Of a DNA stretch of 56,881 nucleotides, positions 1 through 8,481 are shown piece by piece. The position numbers and the translations under genes were made by a program. The notes below the pieces were generated by a model. The model was not told the DNA's origin, searched no databases, and saw only the letters and a list, made by a program, of their open reading frames with translations. The number at the start of each line of letters is the position of its first letter. Position 1 is the stretch's first letter. The DNA comes from Rhodocyclaceae bacterium (GTDB lineage Bacteria > Pseudomonadota > Gammaproteobacteria > Burkholderiales > Rhodocyclaceae), in contig JAJVIJ010000052.1 in assembly GCA_022072095.1 (NCBI GenBank), positions 2,793 to 59,673 of the forward strand, given 5' to 3'.

Positions 1-1
1 C

Positions 2-1033
2 GTGGCGGTGGCGGCGCTGGCCGTCTTGCTCGCCTGGCAGTGGCTGCGGCCGCCGGCGCCGACCGATGGACTGTTCGCCGGCAACGGCCGCATCGAGGCG
101 GTCGAAATCGATGTCGCCGCGAAAACGCCGGGGCGCATCAGGTCGATCGCGGTCAACGAGGGCGATTTCGTCGCGGCCGGCCAGATCGTCGCGCACATGG
201 ATACCGAGGTGCTCGATGCCCAGCGCCGGCAGGCGGACGCGCAATGGCGGCAGGCTCAGGCGGCCGTGGCGACCGCGGAAAGCCAGGTTGCGCAGCGGGA
301 AAGCGAGCGCGCGGCGGCCGAGGCGCTGCTCGGACAGCGCGAGGCCGAGCTGGATGTGGCGCTGAAACGCCTCGCGCGTACCGACACGCTCGCCCGGGAG
401 GGCGCGGCCGCCGTCCAGCAGCTCGACGACGACCGCGCTCACGTGCAGAGCGCGCGCGCGGCGATCAGCGCCGCGCGCGCGCAGATCGCCGCGGCCACCG
501 CGGCGATCGCCACCGCGAAGGCGCAGGTGCTCGGTGCCCGCTCGGCGGTCCAGGCCGCGCAGGCGACGGTCGAACGCATCCAGGCCGACATCGACGACAG
601 CGCATTGAAGGCGCCGCGCGATGGCCGCGTGCAGTACCGCGTCGCCCAGCCCGGCGAGGTGGTGGGGGCCGGCAGCCGCGTGCTCAACCTGATCGACCTG
701 AGCGATGTCTATATGACTTTCTTCCTACCGACCGCGGTCTCCGGCAAGCTGGCGATCGGCAGCGAGGCGCGACTGGTGCTCGACGCCGCGCCGCAGTACG
801 TCATTCCGGCCAGCATCTCCTTCGTCGCGGACGTCGCCCAGTTCACGCCCAAGACCGTCGAAACCGCGAGCGAACGCCAGAAGCTCATGTTCCGCGTCAA
901 GGCACGCGTCGCGCCGGAGCTGTTGAAACAGTACATGCATAACGTCAAGACCGGCCTGCCGGGCATGGCCTATGTGCGCACGGACGCGCGCGCGGCATGG
1001 CCGGCTCATCTGCAGGTCAGGCTGCCGCAATGA
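2..1033 (+). CDS. yhiI: HlyD-family periplasmic adaptor subunit (YhiI-like), 5' partial
   Basis: This is a membrane-fusion (HlyD/EmrA-type) adaptor of an ABC export system, predicted to be anchored in the inner membrane and to reach into the periplasm. The frame is open from base 2. The visible protein begins inside the N-terminal membrane segment ([12 protein letters not shown]), so the true start lies just before the window. After a biotinyl-lipoyl-like half comes a long Ala/Gln/Arg-rich coiled-coil hairpin (about residues 70-195). The second lipoyl half follows ([19 protein letters not shown]), then a beta domain with FTPKTVET. These motifs match E. coli YhiI closely. The stop overlaps the start of the next gene (ATGA), and the two downstream genes encode the matching ATPase/permease pair. 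The transported substrate is unknown. Confidence 0.9.
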   Translation: MAVAALAVLLAWQWLRPPAPTDGLFAGNGRIEAVEIDVAAKTPGRIRSIAVNEGDFVAAGQIVAHMDTEVLDAQRRQADAQWRQAQAAVATAESQVAQRESERAAAEALLGQREAELDVALKRLARTDTLAREGAAAVQQLDDDRAHVQSARAAISAARAQIAAATAAIATAKAQVLGARSAVQAAQATVERIQADIDDSALKAPRDGRVQYRVAQPGEVVGAGSRVLNLIDLSDVYMTFFLPTAVSGKLAIGSEARLVLDAAPQYVIPASISFVADVAQFTPKTVETASERQKLMFRVKARVAPELLKQYMHNVKTGLPGMAYVRTDARAAWPAHLQVRLPQ

Positions 1034-3813
1034 ACGCCGCGCCGGCGGTCGACCGCGCGGGCGCGGATGCGCACACGCCGCCGGTCGCACGCTTGCGCGA
1101 TGTCAGCCTGCAATACGGTGACACGACGGCGCTGGACGCCGTCGATCTGGACGTGCCGCGCGGCGGCACGGTCGGCCTGATCGGCCCCGACGGCGTCGGC
1201 AAGTCCAGCCTGTTCGCGCTGATTGCCGGCGCGCGCGCACTGCAGCGCGGGCATGTCCAAGTGCTCGACGGCGACATGGCCAGACGGCGTCATCGCCTCG
1301 CGGTCTGCCCGCGCATCGCCTACATGCCGCAGGGACTGGGCAAGAATCTCTATCCGACCCTGTCGGTGTTCGAAAACATCGAGTTCTTCGGCCGCCTGTT
1401 CGGCCATGACGGCGGCGAACGCCGGCGGCGCATCGCCGAACTGCTCGCCAGCACCGGGCTCGCGCCTTTCCGCGATCGGCCGGCCGGCAAGCTGTCCGGC
1501 GGCATGAAACAGAAACTCGGGCTGTGCTGCGCACTGATCCACGATCCCGACCTGCTGATCCTGGACGAGCCGACCACCGGCGTCGACCCGCTGTCGCGCG
1601 TGCAGTTCTGGGAGCTGATCGATCGCATACGCACGCAGCGCGCCGGCATGAGCGTGCTGGTCGCGACCGCCTACATGGAGGAGGCCGCGCGCTTCGACTG
1701 GCTGGTGGCGATGGATGGCGGGCGCATCCTGGCCACCGGCACGCCCGCGGAATTGCGCGCCCGCACCGCCAGCGACACGCTGGAGCAGGCCTTCATCGCG
1801 CTGTTGCCGGAAGCGCGCCGCCGCGAGCATCGCCCGGTCGTGATCCCGGCGCGCGCCCCGGATGGCGACGGCGCCGCGGCCATCGAGGCCAGGGATCTGA
1901 CCATGCGCTTCGGCGAATTCGTCGCCGTCGACCGCGTGAGCTTCCGCATCGCGCGCGGCGAGATCTTCGGCTTCCTCGGTTCCAACGGCTGCGGCAAGAC
2001 CACGACCATGAAGATGCTGACCGGGCTGCTGCCGGCCAGCTCGGGTCAGGCCTGGCTGTTCGGCCAGCCCGTGGACGCGAAGGACGTGCGCACGCGCCGG
2101 CGCGTCGGCTACATGTCGCAGAGTTTTTCTCTCTACTCCGAGCTGAGCGTGCGGCAGAATCTGGTCCTGCACGCGCGCCTGTTCAGCGTCCAGGACGACC
2201 AGATCGAAGCCCGCGTCGAGGAGATGGCACGGCGCTTCGGGCTCGCCGACTTGATGGCGATGCTGCCCGACCATCTGCCGCTGGGGCAGCGCCAGCGACT
2301 GTCGCTGGCCGTGGCGATGATCCACCGGCCGGAAATGTTGATCCTCGATGAACCCACGTCCGGGGTGGATCCGATCGCGCGCGACGCCTTCTGGCAGATG
2401 CTGGTCGATCTCGCCCGTCATGACGGCGTGACGATCTTCATCTCGACCCATTTCATGGACGAGGCGGAACGCTGCGATCGCGTATCGCTGATGCACGACG
2501 GCAGGGTGCTGGCGAGCGACACGCCCGCGCGCCTGATCGCACAGCGCGCCGTCGATACGCTCGAACAAGCCTTCATCGCTCATCTGCGTGACGCGGCTGC
2601 GGCGCCGGCCGCGGCCGCGGAAAACGTAGCGGTCGGCCCGGCCGCGGCCGAATCCAAACGCGCTTTGCCGACGACGACTCGCCATCGCTTCGACCTGCGG
2701 CGCATGCTCAGCTACAGCCGCCGCGAAGCGCTGGAACTGCGGCGCGATCCGATACGCATGGCGCTGGCGCTGCTCGGCAGCCTCATCCTGATGCTGGTCA
2801 TGGGCTACGGCATCACCATGGATGTCGAAAACCTCACGTTCGCGGTGCTCGATCGCGACCAGACCACCACCAGCCGCGACTATGTGTCGAACATCGCCGG
2901 CTCGCGCTATTTCAGCGAACGTGCACCGATCGCCGACTACACCGAACTGGATCGACGCATGCGCGCGGGCGAGATCGGTCTGGCGCTGGAAATTCCGCCC
3001 GGATTCGCCCGCGATCTCGCCCGCGGCCGGCCCGTCGACATCGGCGCCTGGATCGACGGCGCCATGCCGCAGCGCGCCGAGACCATCCGCGGCTATGTGC
3101 GCGGCATGCACCAGCAGTGGCTCGCGGACATGAGCATGCGTCACCTCGGGCAGCGCATGGGCAGCGGACTGGTCAACATCGAGGTGCGCTTCCGCTACAA
3201 CCCGGACGTCAAGAGTCTGGTGGCCATGGTGCCGGCCGTCATCCCGCTGCTGCTGATGCTGATTCCGGCGATGCTGACCGCGCTCAGCGTGGTGCGCGAA
3301 AAGGAGCTGGGCTCGATCATCAATCTCTACGTCACACCGATCACCCGGCTCGAGTTCCTGCTCGGCAAGCAGCTGCCGTACGTCGTGCTGGCGATGATCA
3401 ATTTCTTCATGCTCGCGCTGCTTGCCGTCACATTGTTCGGCGTGCCGTTCACGGGCAGCCTGCCGGCGCTGGTGCTGGCCGCACTGCTGTATGTGACCGC
3501 GTCCACGGCCATCGGCCTGCTCATCTCCACCTTCATGAAAAGCCAGGTCGCGGCGCTGTTCGGAACCGCGCTGCTCAGCATCCTGCCCGCCGTGCAGTTC
3601 TCGGGCATGATCGATCCGGTCGCATCGCTGGAAGGCGTGGGCCGGCTCATAGGCGAGATCTATCCGACCGCGCACTTCCTCACCATCACGCGCGGCACCT
3701 TCTCGAAGGCCCTGCATCTCGCCGATCTGCATGATCAGCTCTTCGCGCTGGCGCTGGCCGTGCCGGTGCTGATCGGGCTGTGTGCGCTGATGCTGAAGAA
3801 GCAGGAGCGCTGA
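1030..3813 (+). CDS. rbbA: RbbA-type ABC transporter: two ATPase domains fused to an ABC-2 permease
   Basis: The 927-residue protein has two ABC ATPase domains followed by an ABC-2 type membrane domain, the layout of RbbA/YhiH (E. coli about 910 residues). The first nucleotide-binding domain has Walker [10 protein letters not shown] (residues 52-60), signature LSGGMKQK and Walker [11 protein letters not shown]. The second has Walker [10 protein letters not shown] and Walker [11 protein letters not shown], but a degenerate signature, LPLGQRQRL, in place of LSGGQ. The C-terminal third has a first membrane helix, a large periplasmic loop and five further helices. The ATG at 1030 was chosen because it overlaps the upstream stop as ATGA. 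An in-frame ATG at 997 would add 11 residues inside the upstream gene. In E. coli the homologue was linked to ribosomes, but this operon context points to export. Confidence 0.9.
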   Translation: MNAAPAVDRAGADAHTPPVARLRDVSLQYGDTTALDAVDLDVPRGGTVGLIGPDGVGKSSLFALIAGARALQRGHVQVLDGDMARRRHRLAVCPRIAYMPQGLGKNLYPTLSVFENIEFFGRLFGHDGGERRRRIAELLASTGLAPFRDRPAGKLSGGMKQKLGLCCALIHDPDLLILDEPTTGVDPLSRVQFWELIDRIRTQRAGMSVLVATAYMEEAARFDWLVAMDGGRILATGTPAELRARTASDTLEQAFIALLPEARRREHRPVVIPARAPDGDGAAAIEARDLTMRFGEFVAVDRVSFRIARGEIFGFLGSNGCGKTTTMKMLTGLLPASSGQAWLFGQPVDAKDVRTRRRVGYMSQSFSLYSELSVRQNLVLHARLFSVQDDQIEARVEEMARRFGLADLMAMLPDHLPLGQRQRLSLAVAMIHRPEMLILDEPTSGVDPIARDAFWQMLVDLARHDGVTIFISTHFMDEAERCDRVSLMHDGRVLASDTPARLIAQRAVDTLEQAFIAHLRDAAAAPAAAAENVAVGPAAAESKRALPTTTRHRFDLRRMLSYSRREALELRRDPIRMALALLGSLILMLVMGYGITMDVENLTFAVLDRDQTTTSRDYVSNIAGSRYFSERAPIADYTELDRRMRAGEIGLALEIPPGFARDLARGRPVDIGAWIDGAMPQRAETIRGYVRGMHQQWLADMSMRHLGQRMGSGLVNIEVRFRYNPDVKSLVAMVPAVIPLLLMLIPAMLTALSVVREKELGSIINLYVTPITRLEFLLGKQLPYVVLAMINFFMLALLAVTLFGVPFTGSLPALVLAALLYVTASTAIGLLISTFMKSQVAALFGTALLSILPAVQFSGMIDPVASLEGVGRLIGEIYPTAHFLTITRGTFSKALHLADLHDQLFALALAVPVLIGLCALMLKKQER

Positions 3814-3814
3814 G

Positions 3815-4936
3815 GTGCGTGCGGCGAACATCCTGCATCTCGGCGTCAAGGAGCTGCGCAGCCTGATCCGCGACCCGATGATGGTGGTGCTGATCGCGTA
3901 CGCCTTCACCTATGGCGTCTATACCGCCGCCACGGCGATGCCGGAAACGCTGAACAAGGCCGCGATCGCGATCGTCGACGAGGACCGCTCGGCACTGTCG
4001 GCACGCATCGTCGGCGCCTTCTACCCGCCGCTGTTCACCCCGCCCGCACTGATCACGCAGGCCGAGATGGATCGTCGCATGGACGCCGGACTGGACACTT
4101 TCGCACTCGATATCCCGCCATCGCTGCAGCGCGACCTCCTCGCCGGGCGCCAGCCGACGATCCAACTCAACGTCGATGCCACACGCATGAGCCAGGCCTT
4201 CACCGGCAGCGGCTACATCCAGAGCATGATCGCCGGGGAAGTGACCGCGTTCGCGCAGCGCCACCGCACCGAAACCCTGCCGCCGGTCGATCTGGCGCTG
4301 CGCGCACGCTTCAATCCGGAACTGAACAAGTCCTGGTTCGGCGCCGTCATGGAAGTGATCAACAATGTCACGATGCTGTCGATCGTGCTCACCGGCGCGG
4401 CGCTGATCCGCGAGCGCGAACACGGCACCGTCGAACACCTGCTGGTGATGCCGGTGACACCCTTCGAGATCATGACCAGCAAGGTCTGGGCGATGGGACT
4501 GGTGGTGCTCGCCGCCTGCATGCTGTCGCTACATGTCATCGTGCAGGGTCTGCTGGCGGTGCCGATCGAAGGTTCGATCGCGCTGTTCATGGCCGGCGCC
4601 GGCCTGCATCTGTTCGCAACGACGTCGATGGGCATTTTCATGGCTACCCTGGCGCGCTCCATGCCGCAGTTCGGACTGCTGCTGATGCTGGTGCTGCTGC
4701 CCCTGCAAATGCTGTCGGGCGGCGTCACCCCGCGCGAAAGCATGCCGGCGCTGGTGCGCCTGGTCATGGAAATCGCGCCGACCACGCATTTCGTCGCCTT
4801 CTCCCAGGCGATCCTGTATCGCGGCGCCAGCTTCGACGTCGTCTGGCCGCACTTCCTCGCGCTCGCCGCGATCGGCAGCGTGCTCTTCGTGCTGGCACTC
4901 GCCCGATTCCGCAAGGCGATCATGCTGATGGCGTGA
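3815..4936 (+). CDS. yhhJ: ABC-2 type transporter permease (YhhJ-like)
   Basis: This 373-residue inner-membrane permease has the ABC-2 layout: one N-terminal helix, a long extracytoplasmic domain (about residues 45-180) and a C-terminal bundle of five helices. The conserved segment ALIREREHGTVEHLLVMPV occurs before the bundle. It starts with GTG one base after the rbbA stop (TGA G GTG), so it is almost certainly translated with it. Together with the adaptor and the ATPase/permease fusion it completes a YhiI-RbbA-YhhJ exporter, in which the two membrane domains probably pair. The gene is intact, but two segments of its 3' part (4561-4603 and 4831-4852) recur downstream at 8122-8185. Confidence 0.9.
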   Translation: MRAANILHLGVKELRSLIRDPMMVVLIAYAFTYGVYTAATAMPETLNKAAIAIVDEDRSALSARIVGAFYPPLFTPPALITQAEMDRRMDAGLDTFALDIPPSLQRDLLAGRQPTIQLNVDATRMSQAFTGSGYIQSMIAGEVTAFAQRHRTETLPPVDLALRARFNPELNKSWFGAVMEVINNVTMLSIVLTGAALIREREHGTVEHLLVMPVTPFEIMTSKVWAMGLVVLAACMLSLHVIVQGLLAVPIEGSIALFMAGAGLHLFATTSMGIFMATLARSMPQFGLLLMLVLLPLQMLSGGVTPRESMPALVRLVMEIAPTTHFVAFSQAILYRGASFDVVWPHFLALAAIGSVLFVLALARFRKAIMLMA

Positions 4937-5057
4937 GGGCAGGCCTTGCCGTGGCCGCACGCCATCGGACCACGGAACAATACACCGCATAACAATATGG
5001 TAACGCGCGGACAGTAGAGTCCGATGCGCTGATATTACATGCTATTGTTGTACGGTT

Positions 5058-5182
5058 TTTATGATATGACTTGGGCGTGTATGGGGTGCGCTTCCATCCC
5101 ATACACGCTTCGGACAACAGCCATGACGCAAGCACCAGCGCAATAAACGTTGTCGTGTCGAACCAATAAGCCGCGAGTGCCC
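5058..5182 (+). promoter_or_regulatory. AT-rich leader with an 11-bp inverted repeat ahead of the TPR/barrel gene
   Basis: The stretch before the TPR/barrel gene is much richer in A and T than the surrounding coding DNA. It contains a perfect inverted repeat, GCGTGTATGGG at 5075-5085 and CCCATACACGC at 5098-5108, with a 12-nt spacer. A TATGAT sequence at 5060-5065 could be a -10 element, but no convincing -35 is visible. The repeat could be an operator for a dimeric regulator or an RNA hairpin in the leader. No run of T follows it, so a terminator is less likely. Confidence 0.4.
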
Positions 5183-6577
5183 ATGATCCACCTTGTCAGC
5201 CGTTTTTGCTTACCTCTCAGCGTACGCCTGCGTGCGACAGCGCGGCCCGCACTGACTCTTGGGCTGGCCTGGGCGCTCGGCATGCATCTCGTGCCGGCCG
5301 CCCTGGCGGCCGATCCGCCCGCCTTGGATACTGCCAAGCAGCTCTTGCGCGAAGGCCGGCCCGGAGACGCCTATGACATCCTCGAATCCGCGCTGGCCAG
5401 CGCCCCGGCCGGCGCTGAATATCATCACCTGATGGGCATTGCGGCACTCGATGCCGGCCGCCCCGGGCTCGCCGTGTTTGCGCTGGAAAGGGCGCTCGGT
5501 CTGGATCCTGATGCACTGGCCACGCGCGCCGAACTGGGACGCGCGCTGCTCGCCCTGGGCGAGCCCGAAAGAGCGGCAGTCGAGCTTCAGGCGGTACTGG
5601 TCGCGAACCCACCGGCCGAAGTTCGCGGCCATGTCGAGCGGCTATTGGCGCGTGCGCGGGACGAAGCACGCGTCGCCACAGCCGAACGCGCGCCGCGGAC
5701 CTGGTCCGGGTACATCGAAGCGGAGCTGGGGCACGACAGCAACTTTACCTCGGGGCCGAGCACCAACCAGGTCGCTCTGCCCGCTTTCGGCTCAGCGATA
5801 TTCCTGATCCCGACGCTGGCCACGGGCCAGTCGGGCACATTTGCCGGGGCAGGCGCTGGTCTTTACTATCAGACGCGCGTCTCTGCATTCACCCATGCGT
5901 TCTTCGGCGGCAACCTACGATTCAGCGCCTTTCCGAGCGGCACCGACTGGAACACCACAACCTCGCAGGCAAACGCCGGGCTGCGCTGGGCGGACGCTAC
6001 CGATGAGTGGATGGGAACGATCTACCGGTACGACAACCACATAGGCAGCTTCCATACGGACCGCATCGGCGGCGGGCTGCTGCGCTGGCAACATGTTGTT
6101 TCGTCCAGCGATCGCGCAGGGCTTTTTGCACAGTATTCCGAAGCCGACAGACCCGTCGATCGACGCCTGGACACGCGCCAAACATTGCTGGGGCTCTCTT
6201 GGCAACACGCGCTCGGGCGGGCCGATGCAACGCTGTCGTTCAGCGCCTACGCCGGGCGCGAGCAGGATCGCCAAGACAATCCGCTGGTTGCAAGGGATCT
6301 GTGGGGGCTGCGCGTCGGTGGTGACATGGCGCTATCCGGCCAGTTGCGCTTGGTGGGCTTGCTCGGCTATACGCGCAGTCAGTATGACGGGGTGAGTTTT
6401 TTCTTCATGGACCGTCGCCTGGATCGCCGCTACGACCTCAGCTTGTCATTGCCGTGGCAATTTGCGCGCAACTGGGTGGTGACCCCCCAGTTGCAGCATG
6501 TCAGGAACGATTCCAATTTCCCGATCAACGACTATGACCGCACGATAGCGAGCGTCGCCGTGCGGTATGCCTTTTGA
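5183..6577 (+). CDS. TPR plus outer-membrane beta-barrel protein, Slam/DUF560-like secretor
   Basis: The 464-residue protein has a signal peptide ending near ALAADPP and TPR-like helices (about residues 48-165, with the pattern AYDILESAL, AVFALERALGLDP, AAVELQAVL). A C-terminal beta-barrel of about 290 residues ends in aromatic RYAF, as usual for Bam-inserted barrels. N-terminal TPR plus a 14-strand-size barrel is the architecture of surface lipoprotein assembly modulators (Slam, DUF560), and the barrel end with NDSN and DYDRT fits that group as I recall it. These proteins move cargo across the outer membrane. The ATG at 5183 gives a clean signal peptide; a TTG at 5150 in the same frame is less likely. 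The next gene starts 10 bases after this stop and is the probable cargo. Family assignment is by architecture and motifs only. Confidence 0.7.
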   Translation: MIHLVSRFCLPLSVRLRATARPALTLGLAWALGMHLVPAALAADPPALDTAKQLLREGRPGDAYDILESALASAPAGAEYHHLMGIAALDAGRPGLAVFALERALGLDPDALATRAELGRALLALGEPERAAVELQAVLVANPPAEVRGHVERLLARARDEARVATAERAPRTWSGYIEAELGHDSNFTSGPSTNQVALPAFGSAIFLIPTLATGQSGTFAGAGAGLYYQTRVSAFTHAFFGGNLRFSAFPSGTDWNTTTSQANAGLRWADATDEWMGTIYRYDNHIGSFHTDRIGGGLLRWQHVVSSSDRAGLFAQYSEADRPVDRRLDTRQTLLGLSWQHALGRADATLSFSAYAGREQDRQDNPLVARDLWGLRVGGDMALSGQLRLVGLLGYTRSQYDGVSFFFMDRRLDRRYDLSLSLPWQFARNWVVTPQLQHVRNDSNFPINDYDRTIASVAVRYAF

Positions 6578-6587
6578 AGGATTGCGA

Positions 6588-8111
6588 ATGACCAAGCTGT
6601 CACGGCTCGTGCTCCGATTCTTGGTTCCGGTCGCCGCGAGCCTGGCGAGCGCGCCCTGTTGGGCGACTGCCGGGCACATCGTGTTTGCGTCCGGCGACGC
6701 GCGTGTAATGAGCGATAGCGGAGCCGAACGCCCGGCACGCCTGGGCGATGCGGTCAATGTGAAGGATTCGCTTGCGACCAACCGAGGGCTGGTGCAGATC
6801 CGCTTCACCGATGGCGGCTACGTCAGCCTGCAACCGGGCACGCAGTTCCGGATCGATGGCTATCAGTGGTCCGGGCGCGAGGACGGGACCGAGAATGCGG
6901 TCTTTTCCTTCGTCCGCGGCGCACTCAGGGCGGTCACCGGGGCGATCGGTCACAAGAATCGACGCGCATATTCCGTCAACACGGTCGTCGCCACAATCGG
7001 CATCCGCGGCACGGCATTCCGCGCCGAGATGTGCACCGACGGCAGCTGTGCCGGCAAGGCCGATGGCCTGTATGCCGAAGGCGGCGAAGGGATCATCGGC
7101 CTCAGCAATGGTGCTGGCGACATTGCGCTCGCGCGTGGTCAGTCCGGCTACGTCGCCACGGCCACCAGCGCTCCGCGCTACACGTCCGCGCTACCGAACG
7201 TTTCGCAGGCGACGTCGCCGCGTACACGCGCGGCGGATGGCGGCGAAGTGGCGAGTACCGCCGCCACCGTCGCGGCCACAGGCGCCGAAGCGTTTCGCGT
7301 GGCCGACGTATTGCTTCAACAGGTGGCGGGTGAGACCGTGCGCGCCATTGCGGCGGGTGGCGGTGCACTGGCGGCCAGCGTGTCGAACCTGAGCGTCCCA
7401 GCCGACCTGGGCGCGCACTCATTTGTATCCTTCGGTGCCGAGGGCGAAGAGGTCAGGGTCGCAATCGATCCCCACAACGCGATTGTCGGCCTGTATCTCA
7501 AGGACCTCGCCACCGGCGATACTGGTGTGATCCGCACGAGTCACGTGGAAAATTTCGGGCACGACGGCACGTTCTATTGGGGTCGCTGGACAAACGGCAC
7601 GCTGCATGCCGAGGTGACCGACTCCCAAGGATTTCGGATGGCGGACGAATCGCTGCCGGCCGGAAAAAACTTTCATTACATGCTGTTCGATCGGTCCGCC
7701 ACGATACCGGCAGCCGGTGTGGCGACCTACCAGTTCGCGGTGGCCACCCAATCGACATCGGTCTCGGGGCAGATCGGACAGGGCGTCATCAGCGGTGACC
7801 TGAGCGCGAATTTCGCGACCAATACCCTGGGCCTCAACATGAGCGTCGACCATTTCGGTCAGTACATCGTCCACGGCACGCTGCGTCCGGAAGCCGGCAA
7901 TCGACAGAATTTCGGCTCATACAGCGCTTTCGATGTGGAGGTGCCGATCGTCACCAGCGGCACGGGCGCTTACCCGACCAATGTGCGCGGCGCATTCGGT
8001 GGCGGCAACACCAATGTGGCGCCCAACGCGGCAGCTCTGTCGTACCGCATCAACCGGCCCGGCGACGCCATTGTGGGCACGGCCGGATTCAAGTGCGCGT
8101 CCGGCTGCTAG
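6588..8111 (+). CDS. Secreted FecR-domain protein with C-terminal beta-rich (TbpB-like) domain, putative cargo
   Basis: The 507-residue product has a signal peptide (cleavage near CWATA) and an N-terminal FecR domain (about residues 25-150). The FecR part carries RLGDAVNVKDSLATN, GGYVSLQPGTQF and ATIGIRGTAFRAE. An Ala-rich linker follows, then a beta-rich C-terminus (about 265-507). Elements such as YWGRWTNG and GAFGGGNTNVAPNAAAL resemble the 8-strand barrel seen in TbpB, haemophilin and other Slam cargo. There is no convincing lipobox at the only Cys of the leader (SAPC), so the product is probably soluble once exported. ATG 6588 is preceded by GAAGG; an in-frame ATG at 6567 overlaps the previous gene. 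Spacing indicates an operon with the TPR/barrel gene. The cargo role is inferred. Confidence 0.65.
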   Translation: MTKLSRLVLRFLVPVAASLASAPCWATAGHIVFASGDARVMSDSGAERPARLGDAVNVKDSLATNRGLVQIRFTDGGYVSLQPGTQFRIDGYQWSGREDGTENAVFSFVRGALRAVTGAIGHKNRRAYSVNTVVATIGIRGTAFRAEMCTDGSCAGKADGLYAEGGEGIIGLSNGAGDIALARGQSGYVATATSAPRYTSALPNVSQATSPRTRAADGGEVASTAATVAATGAEAFRVADVLLQQVAGETVRAIAAGGGALAASVSNLSVPADLGAHSFVSFGAEGEEVRVAIDPHNAIVGLYLKDLATGDTGVIRTSHVENFGHDGTFYWGRWTNGTLHAEVTDSQGFRMADESLPAGKNFHYMLFDRSATIPAAGVATYQFAVATQSTSVSGQIGQGVISGDLSANFATNTLGLNMSVDHFGQYIVHGTLRPEAGNRQNFGSYSAFDVEVPIVTSGTGAYPTNVRGAFGGGNTNVAPNAAALSYRINRPGDAIVGTAGFKCASGC

Positions 8112-8121
8112 CTGGCAGCCC

Positions 8122-8185
8122 GCCGATCGAAGGTTCGATCGCGCTGTTCATGGCCGGCGCCGGCTTCGACGTCGTCTGGCCGCAC
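8122..8185 (+). repeat. Chimeric partial copy of the yhhJ 3' region
   Basis: Bases 8122-8164 are identical to 4561-4603 (43 of 43), and 8164-8185 are identical to 4831-4852 (22 of 22), in the same order and orientation as in yhhJ. The 227 bases between the two blocks in yhhJ are missing, and the junction falls at a shared GGCGCC/GC sequence. The following bases to 8188 also match 4952-4963 (TGGCCGCACGCC), which might mark a second deletion junction. The fragment codes for nothing. It looks like the decayed end of a duplicated yhhJ and makes direct repeats on either side of the 5.0-8.1 kb gene pair. Confidence 0.85.
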
Positions 8186-8195
8186 GCCGGCCGGT

Positions 8196-8288
8196 ATGGC
8201 GCATAGGCTGGTGGTCGAGCTGATTGATGACCGCAAGACGGCGATGGTTGCGGACATCGCCGCGAGGATTTCCCGATCCTTGCATTGA
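8196..8288 (+). other. Possible 30-codon small ORF
   Basis: An ATG at 8196 opens a 30-codon frame with an amphipathic, helix-like composition (VVELIDDRK, MVADIAARI). No ribosome binding site precedes it and I recognise no family. It lies between the yhhJ fragment and the PEP-CTERM promoter region, so it may be a leftover of a larger gene rather than a real small protein. Confidence 0.2.
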
Positions 8289-8297
8289 TTGGACTGT

Positions 8298-8481
8298 CGG
8301 AATTTTTTACACTTTTGCACCCATGCCGGCTACGGCTCGCCATAAGTCATTGTATTGGAATCAACACTTTTATTCGGATCGGTTCTTGCTTGAATCCGGA
8401 ATTGCAACGCGTGCCGCCCCATCGGAGTCTGACCGGCACCTGCCGGGCACCCTTTTTCGCCATTCTTCACCGGGAGGATTC
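8298..8481 (+). promoter_or_regulatory. Upstream region of the PEP-CTERM gene with a TGTCGGAATTTTTTACA motif
   Basis: The leader of the PEP-CTERM gene is AT-rich. It carries TGTCGGAATTTTTTACAC at 8298-8315, a TGT-N11-ACA dyad around a T run. A strong Shine-Dalgarno sequence, GGGAGGA at 8472-8478, sits just before the ATG at 8482. From memory, PEP-CTERM genes of many proteobacteria share an upstream element of this general look, but I cannot verify the consensus here. Confidence 0.35.

Noticed and set aside
1006-3909. 967-codon open frame on the minus strand across rbbA
   Set aside because: It is the antisense of a strongly supported ABC transporter gene. Its Arg/Gln/His-rich composition and lack of any motif are typical of an open complementary frame in GC-rich DNA.
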